Part shown: in pieces, positions 9,086-18,367 of the stretch
How the letters are laid out: each line of letters opens with the position of its first letter
Position numbering within the stretch: the first letter of the stretch is position 1
DNA from: Stentor coeruleus
Lineage: Eukaryota; Ciliophora; Heterotrichea; Heterotrichida; Stentoridae
Length of the DNA stretch: 26,127 nucleotides
Assembly (NCBI GenBank): GCA_001970955.1
Contig: MPUH01001016.1
Location: 1-26,127, forward strand
Direction: 5' to 3'
The notes under the pieces: model-generated
What the model was told of the DNA's origin: nothing
The model's input: only the letters and a program-made list of their open reading frames with translations
The model's database searches: none
Position numbers and translations under genes: made by a program

Positions 9086-10203
9086 TCAATAAGTTAGATA
9101 GAGGAAAGATTAATTTTATGGAATGAGGGATGATGTTGGTATGAGGTAAAGGATTTTAAGATATTATGATGGTTTATAATAGTATTGGAATGAGATTTTT
9201 TGTTTTGGAGGGTGCTTGGTTTTAATGTGTTTTTATGATAATTCTTTTTTTTTTGGGGTTTTATGCTATATAGATTATAGTTGTATTATGATAATCAAAA
9301 ATTGTAGGAAATTTACAATGATTTAATTTCAATCTATCCGGTTCAAATTGAGCATTTTTGCTGTACTTCTAAATTTTGCATATAATAAATTTCTTTCAAA
9401 GCAGCAATAAAATGGAGGGAAATTTACAAAATCCAATATACTTGCATAAACTTATTTGATAGATAAAAAAATTCTTACACACATAATTTTTTATATATAA
9501 ACACATTTTTAACTTAGCGCTATCATAAATTTTAACTCATAATATTATAAAACCCTACACAAATATTTTATTTTCCACTCATATTCCTCGTATTAAAAGT
9601 AATAAAATCCCTTCTGACTGCTTTTATAGCTTTACTAAACATTTTACTATAAATCTATCATCTAAAATTCCATTTTTTACTAAGTAAAAATAAAATTTTA
9701 AGAACTAAGACCTAAAAGAATAATAAAACCCCTCTCAATATCTTATATACCGAATAAGCATCATATATTCCTTTTCCTAAACAAATCTCAAGCTGAATCC
9801 TTAAATTTTATTACAAATCTCCAACACTCTTGAACGTAAATCCTATTTCTGATGCTCTATAAATAATAAAACAGGGGTAAGAAAATATTTATCTTTCCTA
9901 GACAAAACTCTATAATTTCGCCCCAATACCCAAAACTAACATATGAAATCCTCTAAATCCACACACAAGCCCATAAAACTATTTACAAAAAACCTATTCC
10001 AATTTTTATCAAATCAAAACCTAGCAAAACCCTAAAAACCCTTAAAAAAACTCTTAAAACCTTAATTTCCAGTTCTTCCAATTCAATCAAATCATAAAAA
10101 TCTTTACTCTTAAGAATATATAAATCTCTAAGTTTAACCATATTGCGTATTTCTTGTACCCTTAAAATATTCATAGCCTGATGTCCACAATTTTATAATA
10201 TAA
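9086..10203. other. 1.1-kb intergenic region
   Basis: No gene is supported. About 9086-9270 is G-rich and C-free (3' flank of eIF4B). About 9430-10203 is C-bearing and nearly G-free, an unusually long 5' flank for the next gene, with CCCTAAA/CCCTTAAA-like words near 9960-10060. A short stretch at 9300-9420 is compositionally mixed. A tRNA-like GGTTCAAAT at about 9341 has no supporting stems. Confidence 0.45.
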
Positions 10204-11868
10204 ATGGTGAAAGGGATCAAGAATCTTAGCTACATAGCTGGTGGGGGAAAAGGTTTACTCTCATACACAGTAGGAGATATGCTTCGTATAGCAGCTTCTA
10301 AATGGGGTCAACAAGATGGTTTAGTTAGTGTTCACGAAGGGGTGACTTGGAGTTATTCTGAATTACTCCAAAGATCTGAGTCAATAGCTAAAGGACTTGT
10401 ATCATTAGGATTACCAAAACAAGCTCGTGTAGGTATTTACGCTCCAAACTGTAAAGAATGGCTTTTAGCTCAAATGGCCACATCATTAGCTGATCTAATC
10501 TTAGTAAGTATAAATCCTGCAAGTCAAGCATTTGAACTTGAATACGCGATAAATAAAGTTGATGTGTCAGCTTTGATTATGACTCCAGGGTTTAAAAACT
10601 CTAACTATATCGACCTTTTAACAAAAATCGACCCTTCTATGCATAACAGAATGTCGACAACATTAGATTTACCTAATTTGCCCTCATTAAAACATATTAT
10701 TATTATTGGTAATAAAGAAGAGTCTGGGACAATCCCTTTTCATGATCTTTATCATATGGAATCTAGTGAATATAAAGATAGGACTAGGTCTGTAGGATTT
10801 AACGACCCGACTAATATTTTATTTACTTCAGGGTCTAGAGAAAGGCCTAAAGCTGCAACTTTAAGTCATTTTAATATAGTCAATAATGGACATTATGTTG
10901 CTGATACTTTAAAATACACTTATAGAGATAGAGTTGCTATACCAGTACCACTTTATCATTGTTTTGGTATGGTTGTTGGTAATCTTGCATGTATAACTCA
11001 TGGGGCAACTATTGTTTATCCAGATTTCTCTTTTAGTGCTGCATCAACAATAGGTGCAGTATCAAAAGAAAAATGCACATCTTTATATGGTGTACCAACA
11101 ATGTATAGAGCTCTGATAAAAGAACAAGAAAAAGAAAAAAAAGATTTGAGCAGTTTAAGAACTGGGGTTGTTCTTGGGTCAATCTGCCCACCTGATCTTA
11201 TGAAAAAAATTGTGAATGTTCTTGGTATCAATGGTATTACAAGTTGTTATGGAATGACTGAAACTTCACCAGTTTCATTTCAAACTCGACTTAATGATGA
11301 TCTTGATAAACGTGTATCAACAGTTGGTACTATACATCCACATGTTGAATGTCAAATCATCAATTCCAAAGGGGAAATTGTTGAACGTGGGGTTGTTGGA
11401 GAGGTTTGTATTAGAGGATATAGTGTAATGAAAGGATATTGGGGTGATGAAAAAGCTACAAATGATTCGATTACTCATGATAAATGGATGTTAACTGAAG
11501 ATCAGGGTGTTTTAGATGATAAAGGGTATTTGAAAATTGTTGGGCATTTGAAAGATATCATTGTTAGAGGTGGTGAGAATATTTACCCTAGTGAAGTTGA
11601 GATCTTTTTAGGTACTCATCCTGATATTGAGGAAGTACATGTTTTTGGGGTTTCTGATGAGTTTTATGGGGAACAAGTTGCTGCTTGGGCTAAGATGAAG
11701 AGTGGGAAGAAACCATTGACGCTTAAGGAGGTACAGGAGTTTTGTAAAGGGAATATTGCTTATTTCAAAGTACCTAAAGTTTTTAAGGTTGTAGATAGTT
11801 TTCCTGTTACGGCTACTGGGAATGTTATGAAGTATAGGATGAGAGAAGAGCATGAAGCTAGTAAGTAG
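10204..11868 (+). CDS. ACSF2-like acyl-CoA synthetase paralogue, probably inactive
   Basis: This 554-aa AMP-binding-superfamily protein is clearly homologous over its whole length to the gene at 12823. It keeps the ACSF2-like body: LSHFNIVNN, YGMTET (the A5 motif) and RGGENIYPSEVE. Several catalytic motifs are altered relative to its neighbour. The A3 phosphate loop TSGTTGxPK reads TSGSRERPK (208-216). The A8 motif GRxKD reads GHLKD, with His448 for Arg. The A10 lysine of TGK, needed for adenylation, is Asn540 (TGN). The reading frame is otherwise intact, without stops or frameshifts. I infer a catalytically weak or dead paralogue that still binds a ligand, or a gene in early decay. The start at 10204 gives MVKGIKNLSY, which aligns with the neighbour. 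No mitochondrial presequence and no C-terminal SKL are seen. Confidence 0.88.
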   Translation: MVKGIKNLSYIAGGGKGLLSYTVGDMLRIAASKWGQQDGLVSVHEGVTWSYSELLQRSESIAKGLVSLGLPKQARVGIYAPNCKEWLLAQMATSLADLILVSINPASQAFELEYAINKVDVSALIMTPGFKNSNYIDLLTKIDPSMHNRMSTTLDLPNLPSLKHIIIIGNKEESGTIPFHDLYHMESSEYKDRTRSVGFNDPTNILFTSGSRERPKAATLSHFNIVNNGHYVADTLKYTYRDRVAIPVPLYHCFGMVVGNLACITHGATIVYPDFSFSAASTIGAVSKEKCTSLYGVPTMYRALIKEQEKEKKDLSSLRTGVVLGSICPPDLMKKIVNVLGINGITSCYGMTETSPVSFQTRLNDDLDKRVSTVGTIHPHVECQIINSKGEIVERGVVGEVCIRGYSVMKGYWGDEKATNDSITHDKWMLTEDQGVLDDKGYLKIVGHLKDIIVRGGENIYPSEVEIFLGTHPDIEEVHVFGVSDEFYGEQVAAWAKMKSGKKPLTLKEVQEFCKGNIAYFKVPKVFKVVDSFPVTATGNVMKYRMREEHEASK

Positions 11869-11884
11869 GATAATTTGAATTGAA

Positions 11885-12022
11885 TAGGAAATTTTAGCAT
11901 ATGATTTTTTTTTTTCAGCCTCTTNGAGTGGGATTTTTTGTGAGAAATCAGTTTGTTTTTTAGGTTAATTAATATTTTCACTTAGGAAATTTTAGCATAT
12001 GATTTTTTTTTTTCAGCCTCTT
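11885..12022. repeat. Duplicated 40-mer around N gap
   Basis: Exact 40-nt copies at 11885-11924 and 11983-12022 each contain an 11-T run followed by CAGCCTCTT. N at 11925 immediately follows copy 1, and 57 nt of unique sequence precede copy 2 (period 98 nt). This is probably a small tandem repeat collapsed or misjoined during assembly. The true copy number cannot be read here. Confidence 0.85.
11925..11925. other. Assembly gap (single N)
   Basis: One N lies directly after the first copy of a duplicated 40-mer. The gap size is unknown. Confidence 0.9.
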
Positions 12023-12822
12023 GTAAAGGTAAAATTTTTAAGATCTTGTTACACAGAAACCCAGACCTTCTTTTACTATATTTATAATTTTTCTTATTAA
12101 GATTTGCTATATTTCATCCTTTGAAGTTTATAGGATTATGCACCAGAAAGAAATATTTATTCTTATTATATATAAGCTTCTTATTTGCCTTGCTGCTTCC
12201 CAAAATTAAAAACTTATAAAATATTCTTACAAAAAAATTATAATCTTTATAATCCTAATTTAAGTCTCTTCTATGATTTACATAGCCTTAAAACTCTAGT
12301 ATATTTTTTATACCTTGTATCAGAAAACCAAATTTAGACATCATTTCATCTACATAAAGGGTCTCTGAAAAATACATTACATTCTTCGAATTGAACAGTC
12401 AAGAGACTCTCCCCAATCTTTATCTTAAATCTACATACTAATCTCACATCATCTTACTTGATTTCCTATCAAAATCAAAATCCTAAAAGAAAACTTAAAA
12501 ACTCTCCACTTTTAAAAAAACCTAAATTAATCACTAATAAACCCATTCTATACAAATCCTAACATATCCTCACTTAAAACCTCATAAATCTCAATTTCCC
12601 GCAAAATTACACCCTAATTGTCACCAAAATTTCCTTTCCCAAATTCACATCAAAAACTTATAAAATGTAAAAATCCACACCAAAACCCAGCCAATTCCTC
12701 ACAAAATCTACCGAATCCAAACTCCTAAACTGTACTTTCCCCCAAAAAAATTTTACCCATACTTATATCATCATTCAAATTTCCAGCATATAAATCAAGC
12801 CTAATATCCCGTAAAAAAAAGT

Positions 12823-14511
12823 ATGGCTATAATTATCCATATAATAAACAGATCGATGCGTATTAAACATCTAAGCTACTCATCAGGAGGTGGTAAAGGC
12901 CTACTATCAATGACAGTAGGTGACCTTCTTCGTAATGCAGCTCACAAATGGGGTCGTCATGATGCAATGATCAGTGCCCATGAGCATACAACATGGACTT
13001 ATAGTGAACTCCTTCAAAGATCCGAACAGATAGCCAAAGGACTTTTGGCTTTAGGACTTCCAAAACAAGCTCGTGTAGGTATTTACGCCCCAAATTGTAA
13101 AGAATGGCTACTAACCCAAATGGCTGCATCATTAGCTGATCTAATTCTTGTCAATATAAACCCAGCATATCAAACTCGTGAACTAGCTCATGCATTAAAT
13201 AAAGTTGGGGTATCAGCATTAGTCATGACCCCAGGGTTTAAACAATCAAATTATATTGAGCTAATGAAACATATAGACCCATCATTATCAAGCCAAGAGT
13301 CAACAACTTTAAATCTTCCAAATATTCCAACATTAAAACATATAATCCTCATAGGGGATAAAAAAGAACAGGCAATGATGAACTTTGACGATTTGTATAA
13401 TATGAATTCAGATGAATATCACGATAGAACTTTAGAAGTGAAGTTTGATGACCCGACAAATATACAATTCACGTCAGGGACCACTGGCAACCCTAAAGCA
13501 GCGACTTTATCGCATTTTAATATAGTGAATAATGGATATTATATAGGAGAATTACAGAAATATGATAGACATGATAGAGTTGCTATACCTGTACCTTTAT
13601 ACCATTGTTTTGGTATGGTAATTGGAAATCTAGCTTGTATAGCTCATGGTTCAGCTATGGTTTTTACTGATTTTGGTTTCAATGCAGCAGCAACAATGGA
13701 TACAATAGAAAAAGAGCATGTGACCACTTTATATGGAGTACCAACTATGTTTGTTGCTTATGTTCGTGAACAAGAAAAAAAGAAAAGAAAAGTTAATACA
13801 ATGAGAACTGGTATAGTAGCTGGTGCAGTATGTGTTCCAGAACTTATGAAACAAATAGTTGATGTTTTAGGTATAACTCAAATGACTAATTGTTATGGTA
13901 TGACAGAAACAGCTCCAATATCTTTTCAATTACATTTAAATGCTGATCATGAAAAAAGATTAACTACAGTTGGAGAAGTTCATCCTCATGTTGAATGTAA
14001 ACTTATTAATGCTGAAGGGAAAATTGTTGAACGTGGAGAAGTTGGAGAAGTTTGTATTAGAGGATATTCGGTTATGAAAGGGTATTGGGAAGATGAAAAA
14101 GCTAATAAGAAAGCTATAACTCCAGATGGGTGGATGCTTACTGAAGATCAAGGGATTATGGATGAACATGGGTATTTGAGAATTGTTGGAAGAAGTAAGG
14201 ATATGATTATAAGAGGAGGTGAAAATATATATCCAAGTGAAGTTGAAAGCTATTTGGCAACTCATCCTGGGATTGAAGAAGTTCATGTATTTGGTGTACC
14301 TGATAGTTTTTTAGGAGAACAAGTGGCTGCATGGATTAAAATTAAGGCTGGACAACAACAACTTAGTGTTAAAGATTTGGAAGAGTTTTGTAAAGGAAAT
14401 ATCGCCCATTTTAAGGTACCGAAGATTATTAAGATGGTAGATGGATTCCCTACAACTGTTACTGGGAAGGTACAGAAGAATAAGATGCGAGCTGAATATT
14501 CATCTCAATAA
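12823..14511 (+). CDS. ACSF2-like medium-chain acyl-CoA synthetase
   Basis: This 562-aa AMP-forming acyl-CoA synthetase activates fatty acids to acyl-CoA through an acyl-adenylate. The catalytic motifs are intact: A3 loop TSGTTGNPK (217-225), A5 YGMTET, Arg457 in A8 GRSKD, RGGENIYPSEVE, and the A10 lysine Lys549 in TGKVQK. In A7 the usual TGD reads TED, keeping the Asp; the same change occurs in the upstream paralogue. The phrase LSHFNIVNN and overall layout are closest to ACSF2. It lies 954 nt downstream of its paralogue in the same orientation, so the pair is a tandem duplication. The longest frame starts at 12823. A second ATG at 12856 gives MRIKHLSY, which aligns better with the paralogue N-terminus and may be the real start. 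There is no obvious mitochondrial presequence or SKL signal. Confidence 0.9.
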   Translation: MAIIIHIINRSMRIKHLSYSSGGGKGLLSMTVGDLLRNAAHKWGRHDAMISAHEHTTWTYSELLQRSEQIAKGLLALGLPKQARVGIYAPNCKEWLLTQMAASLADLILVNINPAYQTRELAHALNKVGVSALVMTPGFKQSNYIELMKHIDPSLSSQESTTLNLPNIPTLKHIILIGDKKEQAMMNFDDLYNMNSDEYHDRTLEVKFDDPTNIQFTSGTTGNPKAATLSHFNIVNNGYYIGELQKYDRHDRVAIPVPLYHCFGMVIGNLACIAHGSAMVFTDFGFNAAATMDTIEKEHVTTLYGVPTMFVAYVREQEKKKRKVNTMRTGIVAGAVCVPELMKQIVDVLGITQMTNCYGMTETAPISFQLHLNADHEKRLTTVGEVHPHVECKLINAEGKIVERGEVGEVCIRGYSVMKGYWEDEKANKKAITPDGWMLTEDQGIMDEHGYLRIVGRSKDMIIRGGENIYPSEVESYLATHPGIEEVHVFGVPDSFLGEQVAAWIKIKAGQQQLSVKDLEEFCKGNIAHFKVPKIIKMVDGFPTTVTGKVQKNKMRAEYSSQ

Positions 14512-14614
14512 AACTATCGTAGTTTTTATAGTTAAGTTAGATATTTTATGGATTTGGGACTTAAATATTCATAATCTAAAAACTTTGTTACATAAAAATG
14601 TATTAAATTTCATC

Positions 14615-16036
14615 TTAGTAATCTTCAGTTTCTTTTACTATTTCTTCAAAATCACCAATTATAACCTTAATTGTTTCCCTATTTTTTATTAATAATTCAT
14701 CATCTATACCTTCTTGATATAGCTTAATTAAATGCTTTCTATTTGCAAAGGATAAATCAAACCTTGATAGTATCCTTTGAAATACTTCAGACATAGCACT
14801 TGAATTACAGTATAAAAACACATTCTTCAATAATATCGCCAAATCAGAGTTAGGGAAAACTTTTGGTATTTCATAATTAAAACGGCATTTTATTCTTCCC
14901 GCACACCAATTAACAAATTGTACCTTCTTTTTAATTTCAGATGAACAAATAGCATAATTTGTTTCACTTGGTGTAAAATCTCCTCTATATAACAGTGATA
15001 CTGACATATATTTTCCAAGATTAGGGTTACATTTTGTCATTAAATATATTGGATCAAATGCTCCAAATGTAATTTCTGAATCATTATAAGCCCGAGGACA
15101 CGATTTCTCTGATGACCACAACGGAAACTGTGACGTTAAAAGAAAATGCGCAGGTGGATAAGGCACATGATTTACTATATAATCACCTAAACTCTCAACA
15201 GAAGAACTACTGTTTCTCAATGAGTGTGTAATTGACGACATTGCATGAGTAATCAAACGATTAGTATATAAAAATATACCAAAAAATATAAAATATTTTC
15301 AAACGATTATAATTTTCGAAATTCGGATTTTCTATTCCTATAACATGTTTGCAGATATCCTTAAAAGCATCATTTTCGAAAGTAAAAGTGAGATCTGCAT
15401 TTTCAATCAANTAAAAGCATCATTTTCGAAAGTAAAAGTGAGATCTGCATTTTCAATCAAATTATGTATGCAATGGATAGCATTATAAGGTTCTAAATCT
15501 TTATCATTATTTTCAGATGGCATTAAAGATATTGTTGATTTGATTTTTTTCGGATATTCTTCTGAAAGTTTTTCTAAAAGTATTGAGGTTATAGATGAGC
15601 CTGTGCCTCCTGAAACAGAATGTGTGATTATAAATCCTTCCATGTTATCAGTTTTTTCAGCAAGGTTTCTAAGTTTATCAAGTGAAGCTTCTATAAGTGA
15701 TGTATTTTCGTTATTATAAAATTTAGATGAGATACCTTTTGCATAATTTCCATATAGAGATTTTGTTCCTGATATTGTGTATTGAGGTTGATATATTTGT
15801 CTTGTATTTACTATAGATAATATATCAGGGTCGGTATCAATAAATAATGCTTTTGGAGTGTAAGATATGGAGGATTCTTGATTAAAGAAAGTATCATATC
15901 CTGGTTTAAGTCCATTTTGTAGCGTTTTGATTCTACCAGAAGAATCAATATTTCCTTCTAAGCATAATAATTCCCAAAAATCTAAACCGATTTTTGTCCC
16001 AGCATTGCCAATACTAATTGATATTATATCTCTCAT
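14615..16036 (-). CDS. Divergent alpha-tubulin-like protein, interrupted by assembly duplication and 46-nt insertion
   Basis: Two conceptual pieces form one alpha-tubulin-like gene. The N-terminal piece (16036 to about 15411) begins MRDIISISIGNAG, followed by WELLCLE and the nucleotide-binding glycine loop SGGTGSS. The C-terminal piece (15256-14615) has VPYPPAHF, GKYMSVSLLYRGD, VQFVNWC and a tail ending EDY, so the C-terminal tyrosine is kept. Between them are a 50-nt artefact (49-nt duplication plus N at 15411) and a 46-nt insertion (15253-15309 region). Removing both lengths leaves 1326 nt, exactly 442 codons, or 441 aa, near the normal 450. Departures from ordinary alpha-tubulin include Asn for the Gln11-type residue, SGGTGSS for GGGTGSG, and Asp where alpha-tubulin has the catalytic Glu254. 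This resembles the divergent 'alpha-like' tubulins of ciliates rather than the axonemal form. Convergent with the synthetase, 103 nt away. Confidence 0.85.
15253..15309. repeat. 46-nt insertion bounded by 11-bp direct repeats in tubulin
   Basis: TCAAACGATTA occurs at 15253-15263 and again at 15299-15309, separated by 35 nt of very AT-rich DNA that includes the palindromic word GTATAT...ATATAC. Deleting one repeat plus the spacer (46 nt) restores an uninterrupted tubulin frame (...NYNRL/ITHAMSS...). As it stands, the insertion shifts the frame and adds stops. No GT...AG pair fits on the coding strand, so it is not an ordinary intron. The repeat ends in TA, as many ciliate IES junctions do. Confidence 0.75.
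15362..15460. repeat. 49-nt duplication flanking N (assembly artefact)
   Basis: Exact copies at 15362-15410 and 15412-15460 are separated only by N at 15411. The duplicated piece is tubulin coding sequence, and keeping one copy restores the frame. This is best read as two contig ends that overlap but were joined with an N. Confidence 0.92.
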
Positions 16037-16188
16037 TTATAATTTTATATTTAGTTTTACATTTGACTTGACTTTACTTAACTTAATTTAAAATAATCTA
16101 ACACAATTTTCATAACTAAATATTTCCTAACACCTTTTATTCTAAAGCAATACTTAATTTTCTTATATAATTCTATATATTTATTAAC

Positions 16189-16998
16189 TTACACAGTACT
16201 GATTCTCGCAACAATGCTTCCACATTTTTTACACGAGTGCACTATGTCTTGATACCTACTAAGGGCTCTAGGTTCACCACAGCATTTAATAGCTGTGAAA
16301 AAAAACCCAATCGAGCCCCATAAATTCATATCCTTCATTTGAAAACTAACATTCGTATAAGTCTCAGTATTGCATTTCATACAAAATATCCTATTAGTCA
16401 ATGCGAATGTTGAGTTTCTAATACTTGCAGTTGGTCTGGTAATTAGGTTTTGCTTAATTTTGCTTTTAGCAATTTCTGGCATATTATCTCTTTTTGAATC
16501 CTCAAGTACATGCGGAGAAGCTGGTTCAGTATGAATATGACTTGAATCTGAGCTTAAATTTGTGTATATCGTTGATGCTCTTATTTCTTTTCTGTTTACT
16601 GGGATGGGTATTGCGTTTTCATCAAACGATAAATCACTAATTGTTCGCATAGACTCAGGTAAAGACTCCAACATAATTTTGTAATTGTTTATAGCGCTTT
16701 TTTCTACTACTGAACATTGCTGATTATGTTCGTTTGGAGTTTTTTCCATCTCTTCTGTGAAACTTATTGTTTTGTATTCACACGATGCATGGCTTGCATA
16801 TAAATCACTAAACTGAGAAGATTTTTGAGTATCTAAAGGTGTTCCAAGAATGTATTTTTCATTTGATGCGTAAGGACTATAAATATCGTCAAGACCTCTT
16901 GTGAGGATAGAATTCGACAACATATTCACTGAACTTGATGTGTCCAGTGGGTTCTTCTCATCGATAAGTGCCAAGTTGATGTTCATTTCTAACGACAT
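16189..16998 (-). CDS. LITAF-domain zinc-binding membrane-associated protein
   Basis: This is a 269-aa protein. Residues 1 to about 200 are polar, Ser/Thr-rich and look disordered, with nothing recognisable. The last 65 residues form a LITAF-like domain. A first knuckle FCMKC (about 203-207) is followed by a hydrophobic amphipathic patch (LWGSIGFFFTAIKCC), then the closing YQDIVHSCKKCG with a second CxxC (about 255-260). The HxCxxC arrangement matches the family's C-terminal knuckle. LITAF domains bind one zinc and insert their hydrophobic segment into endosomal or lysosomal membranes, so an endomembrane role is likely. The start at 16998 is the first ATG of the frame and lies next to DNA that is G-rich on the plus strand, the usual 5' flank for a minus-strand gene. 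Its end lies 152 nt upstream of the tubulin start on the same strand. Confidence 0.8.
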   Translation of the reverse strand: MSLEMNINLALIDEKNPLDTSSSVNMLSNSILTRGLDDIYSPYASNEKYILGTPLDTQKSSQFSDLYASHASCEYKTISFTEEMEKTPNEHNQQCSVVEKSAINNYKIMLESLPESMRTISDLSFDENAIPIPVNRKEIRASTIYTNLSSDSSHIHTEPASPHVLEDSKRDNMPEIAKSKIKQNLITRPTASIRNSTFALTNRIFCMKCNTETYTNVSFQMKDMNLWGSIGFFFTAIKCCGEPRALSRYQDIVHSCKKCGSIVARISTV

Positions 16999-18367
16999 TT
17001 TGTATTTAAATTATTTTGCATATTTAGAAGAGGATTAGATTTGGATTGTATGATTTGTTTGGGAAATGTGAGGATTTTTTATTGTTAAGAGGAGTTGAAT
17101 AAAAGCTTAGGATGGCTATGCATTTGAGTTTTTTTGGGGTAATGTTATGATATTAGATAGTTTTTAGAAATTTTATATTGTATTTATGTTTGATGTTGTA
17201 ATATTTGATAGGTTTTAAGTTTATAAGATGAATATTTAAAGGTTATTTGTGGTTTGTTTATGGAGATTTGTAAGTTTTTATAGTAGGAAAAAATAAAGTT
17301 TTAATTGTAGTGAATTTTGAAGTTTGATATTTAATATCAACAATAACTAAATAAATATGAGTAGAAATTTTGATATAAAAAATCAATAAAATTTCACAAA
17401 CTGATTAAAACAATAATTTTAATTATACCAACTTGAGAGCTATTTAGTAGTTATTGTTGATGTTATGTTTATTAACTTAATAAATATTTTCATATTGAGT
17501 ATTATTGTAAGCGGGAATTATAAAAAATTTAAAAACAATTATTGTAGTTTCTCTAATAAATAATATAATAGATGATATATAAACTCTAGAGTTGCTTTCA
17601 TAATAACTAAAACCACAAAAGAATTCAAGAAAAAAAATCAAAAGAAAACAATTCTATAAGAATATTTGGTGAAAATAAGTTATTAAAAGGCAAAATGAAT
17701 GATAAAGCTCTTAAGACATTTATATATAGAATAAATACTTAGAATTTTAGTTAATGGAAATTCATAGTAAGAGTTTATCTGGATCAAACATTATATTTCT
17801 TTAATAAATTGACTCAACAATGTATTATTTTCAAGACCACAGTATCTTTGTTTATAAATATATTCTAGCTTTAGGATTAATAAATATGTGGTTATAATGC
17901 TAAAAATAATATACAATAAGTCAAACCAAACAAGAATCTGAATTCGATATTGAAGATTTAATCATATAAAAATTAGTTTTAATCTTAGGCCCTAAGGTTT
18001 TTCAAGTTAATAAAACTAAAAATAAAGTGAAAGCTATTCTTCATCCTTATATTAAGATTTTCTTTATTCAATTTTATATGCTAAAACAATCATAATAATA
18101 ATATCCATACTTAAACATTATAAAATTACAATCATAATTTTCTCTATAACAAAATCTATACAAAGTTTTTCTAAATCTTAATCACCCTAACAACCTAATT
18201 CCATTCAAAACAAACCATATTCAAATCACTATTATCCCATCCTTTAAACCCTCACAATTCTTTATATTCTATAATCTTCTTATCCATAAACACTTAAAAT
18301 ACTTATACTCTTATTAATCATAATTCTATTCATCTGTAAATCTCCACCATAATCTTAATAAATTTAA
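16999..18367. other. 1.37-kb divergent intergenic region
   Basis: No gene is supported. About 16999-17300 is G-bearing and C-poor on the plus strand (5' flank of the LITAF gene). About 18000-18367 is C-bearing and G-poor (5' flank of the ammonium transporter gene). The middle (17330-18000) has no marked skew and holds an imperfect inverted repeat at 17332-17465. No tRNA or coding stretch was found. Confidence 0.5.
17332..17465. repeat. Imperfect inverted repeat, 22-bp arms
   Basis: The left arm is 17332-17353 and the right arm 17441-17465. Twenty-two pairs form with one G-T pair and a 3-nt bulge (TAG at 17448-17450, next to another TAG). The 87-nt loop is AT-rich. It could be a hairpin RNA, a short MITE-like element or chance in AT-rich DNA; the uninterrupted core contains ATCAACAATAA and its complement. 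Confidence 0.6.

Larger units (their letters stand above)
11869..12822. other. Spacer between the two acyl-CoA synthetase genes, with an N gap
   Basis: This 954-nt region has no supported gene. It contains the single-N gap at 11925 and a duplicated 40-mer (11885-11924, 11983-12022). From about 12400 to 12820 it is C/A/T with very little G, the 5'-flank signature of the second synthetase. Confidence 0.5.

Noticed and set aside
9330..9370. tRNA-like T-loop word GGTTCAAAT
   Set aside because: No complementary T stem, no D arm or acceptor stem around it.
9960..10060. CCCTAAA-like words as an internal telomere or breakage site
   Set aside because: The words are few and irregular, not an array, and fit the general C-rich flank composition.
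9983..10174. Minus-strand frame of 63 aa that looks Leu/Arg-rich, like a short leucine-rich repeat
   Set aside because: It is the reverse reading of C/A/T-only 5'-flank DNA. The repeated look comes from CCCTTAAAAA-like words. No homologous motif and no 3' structure.
15253..15309. The 46-nt tubulin insertion as a spliceosomal intron
   Set aside because: No GT...AG pair on the coding strand gives the correct join. The 11-bp direct repeats explain the join without splicing.
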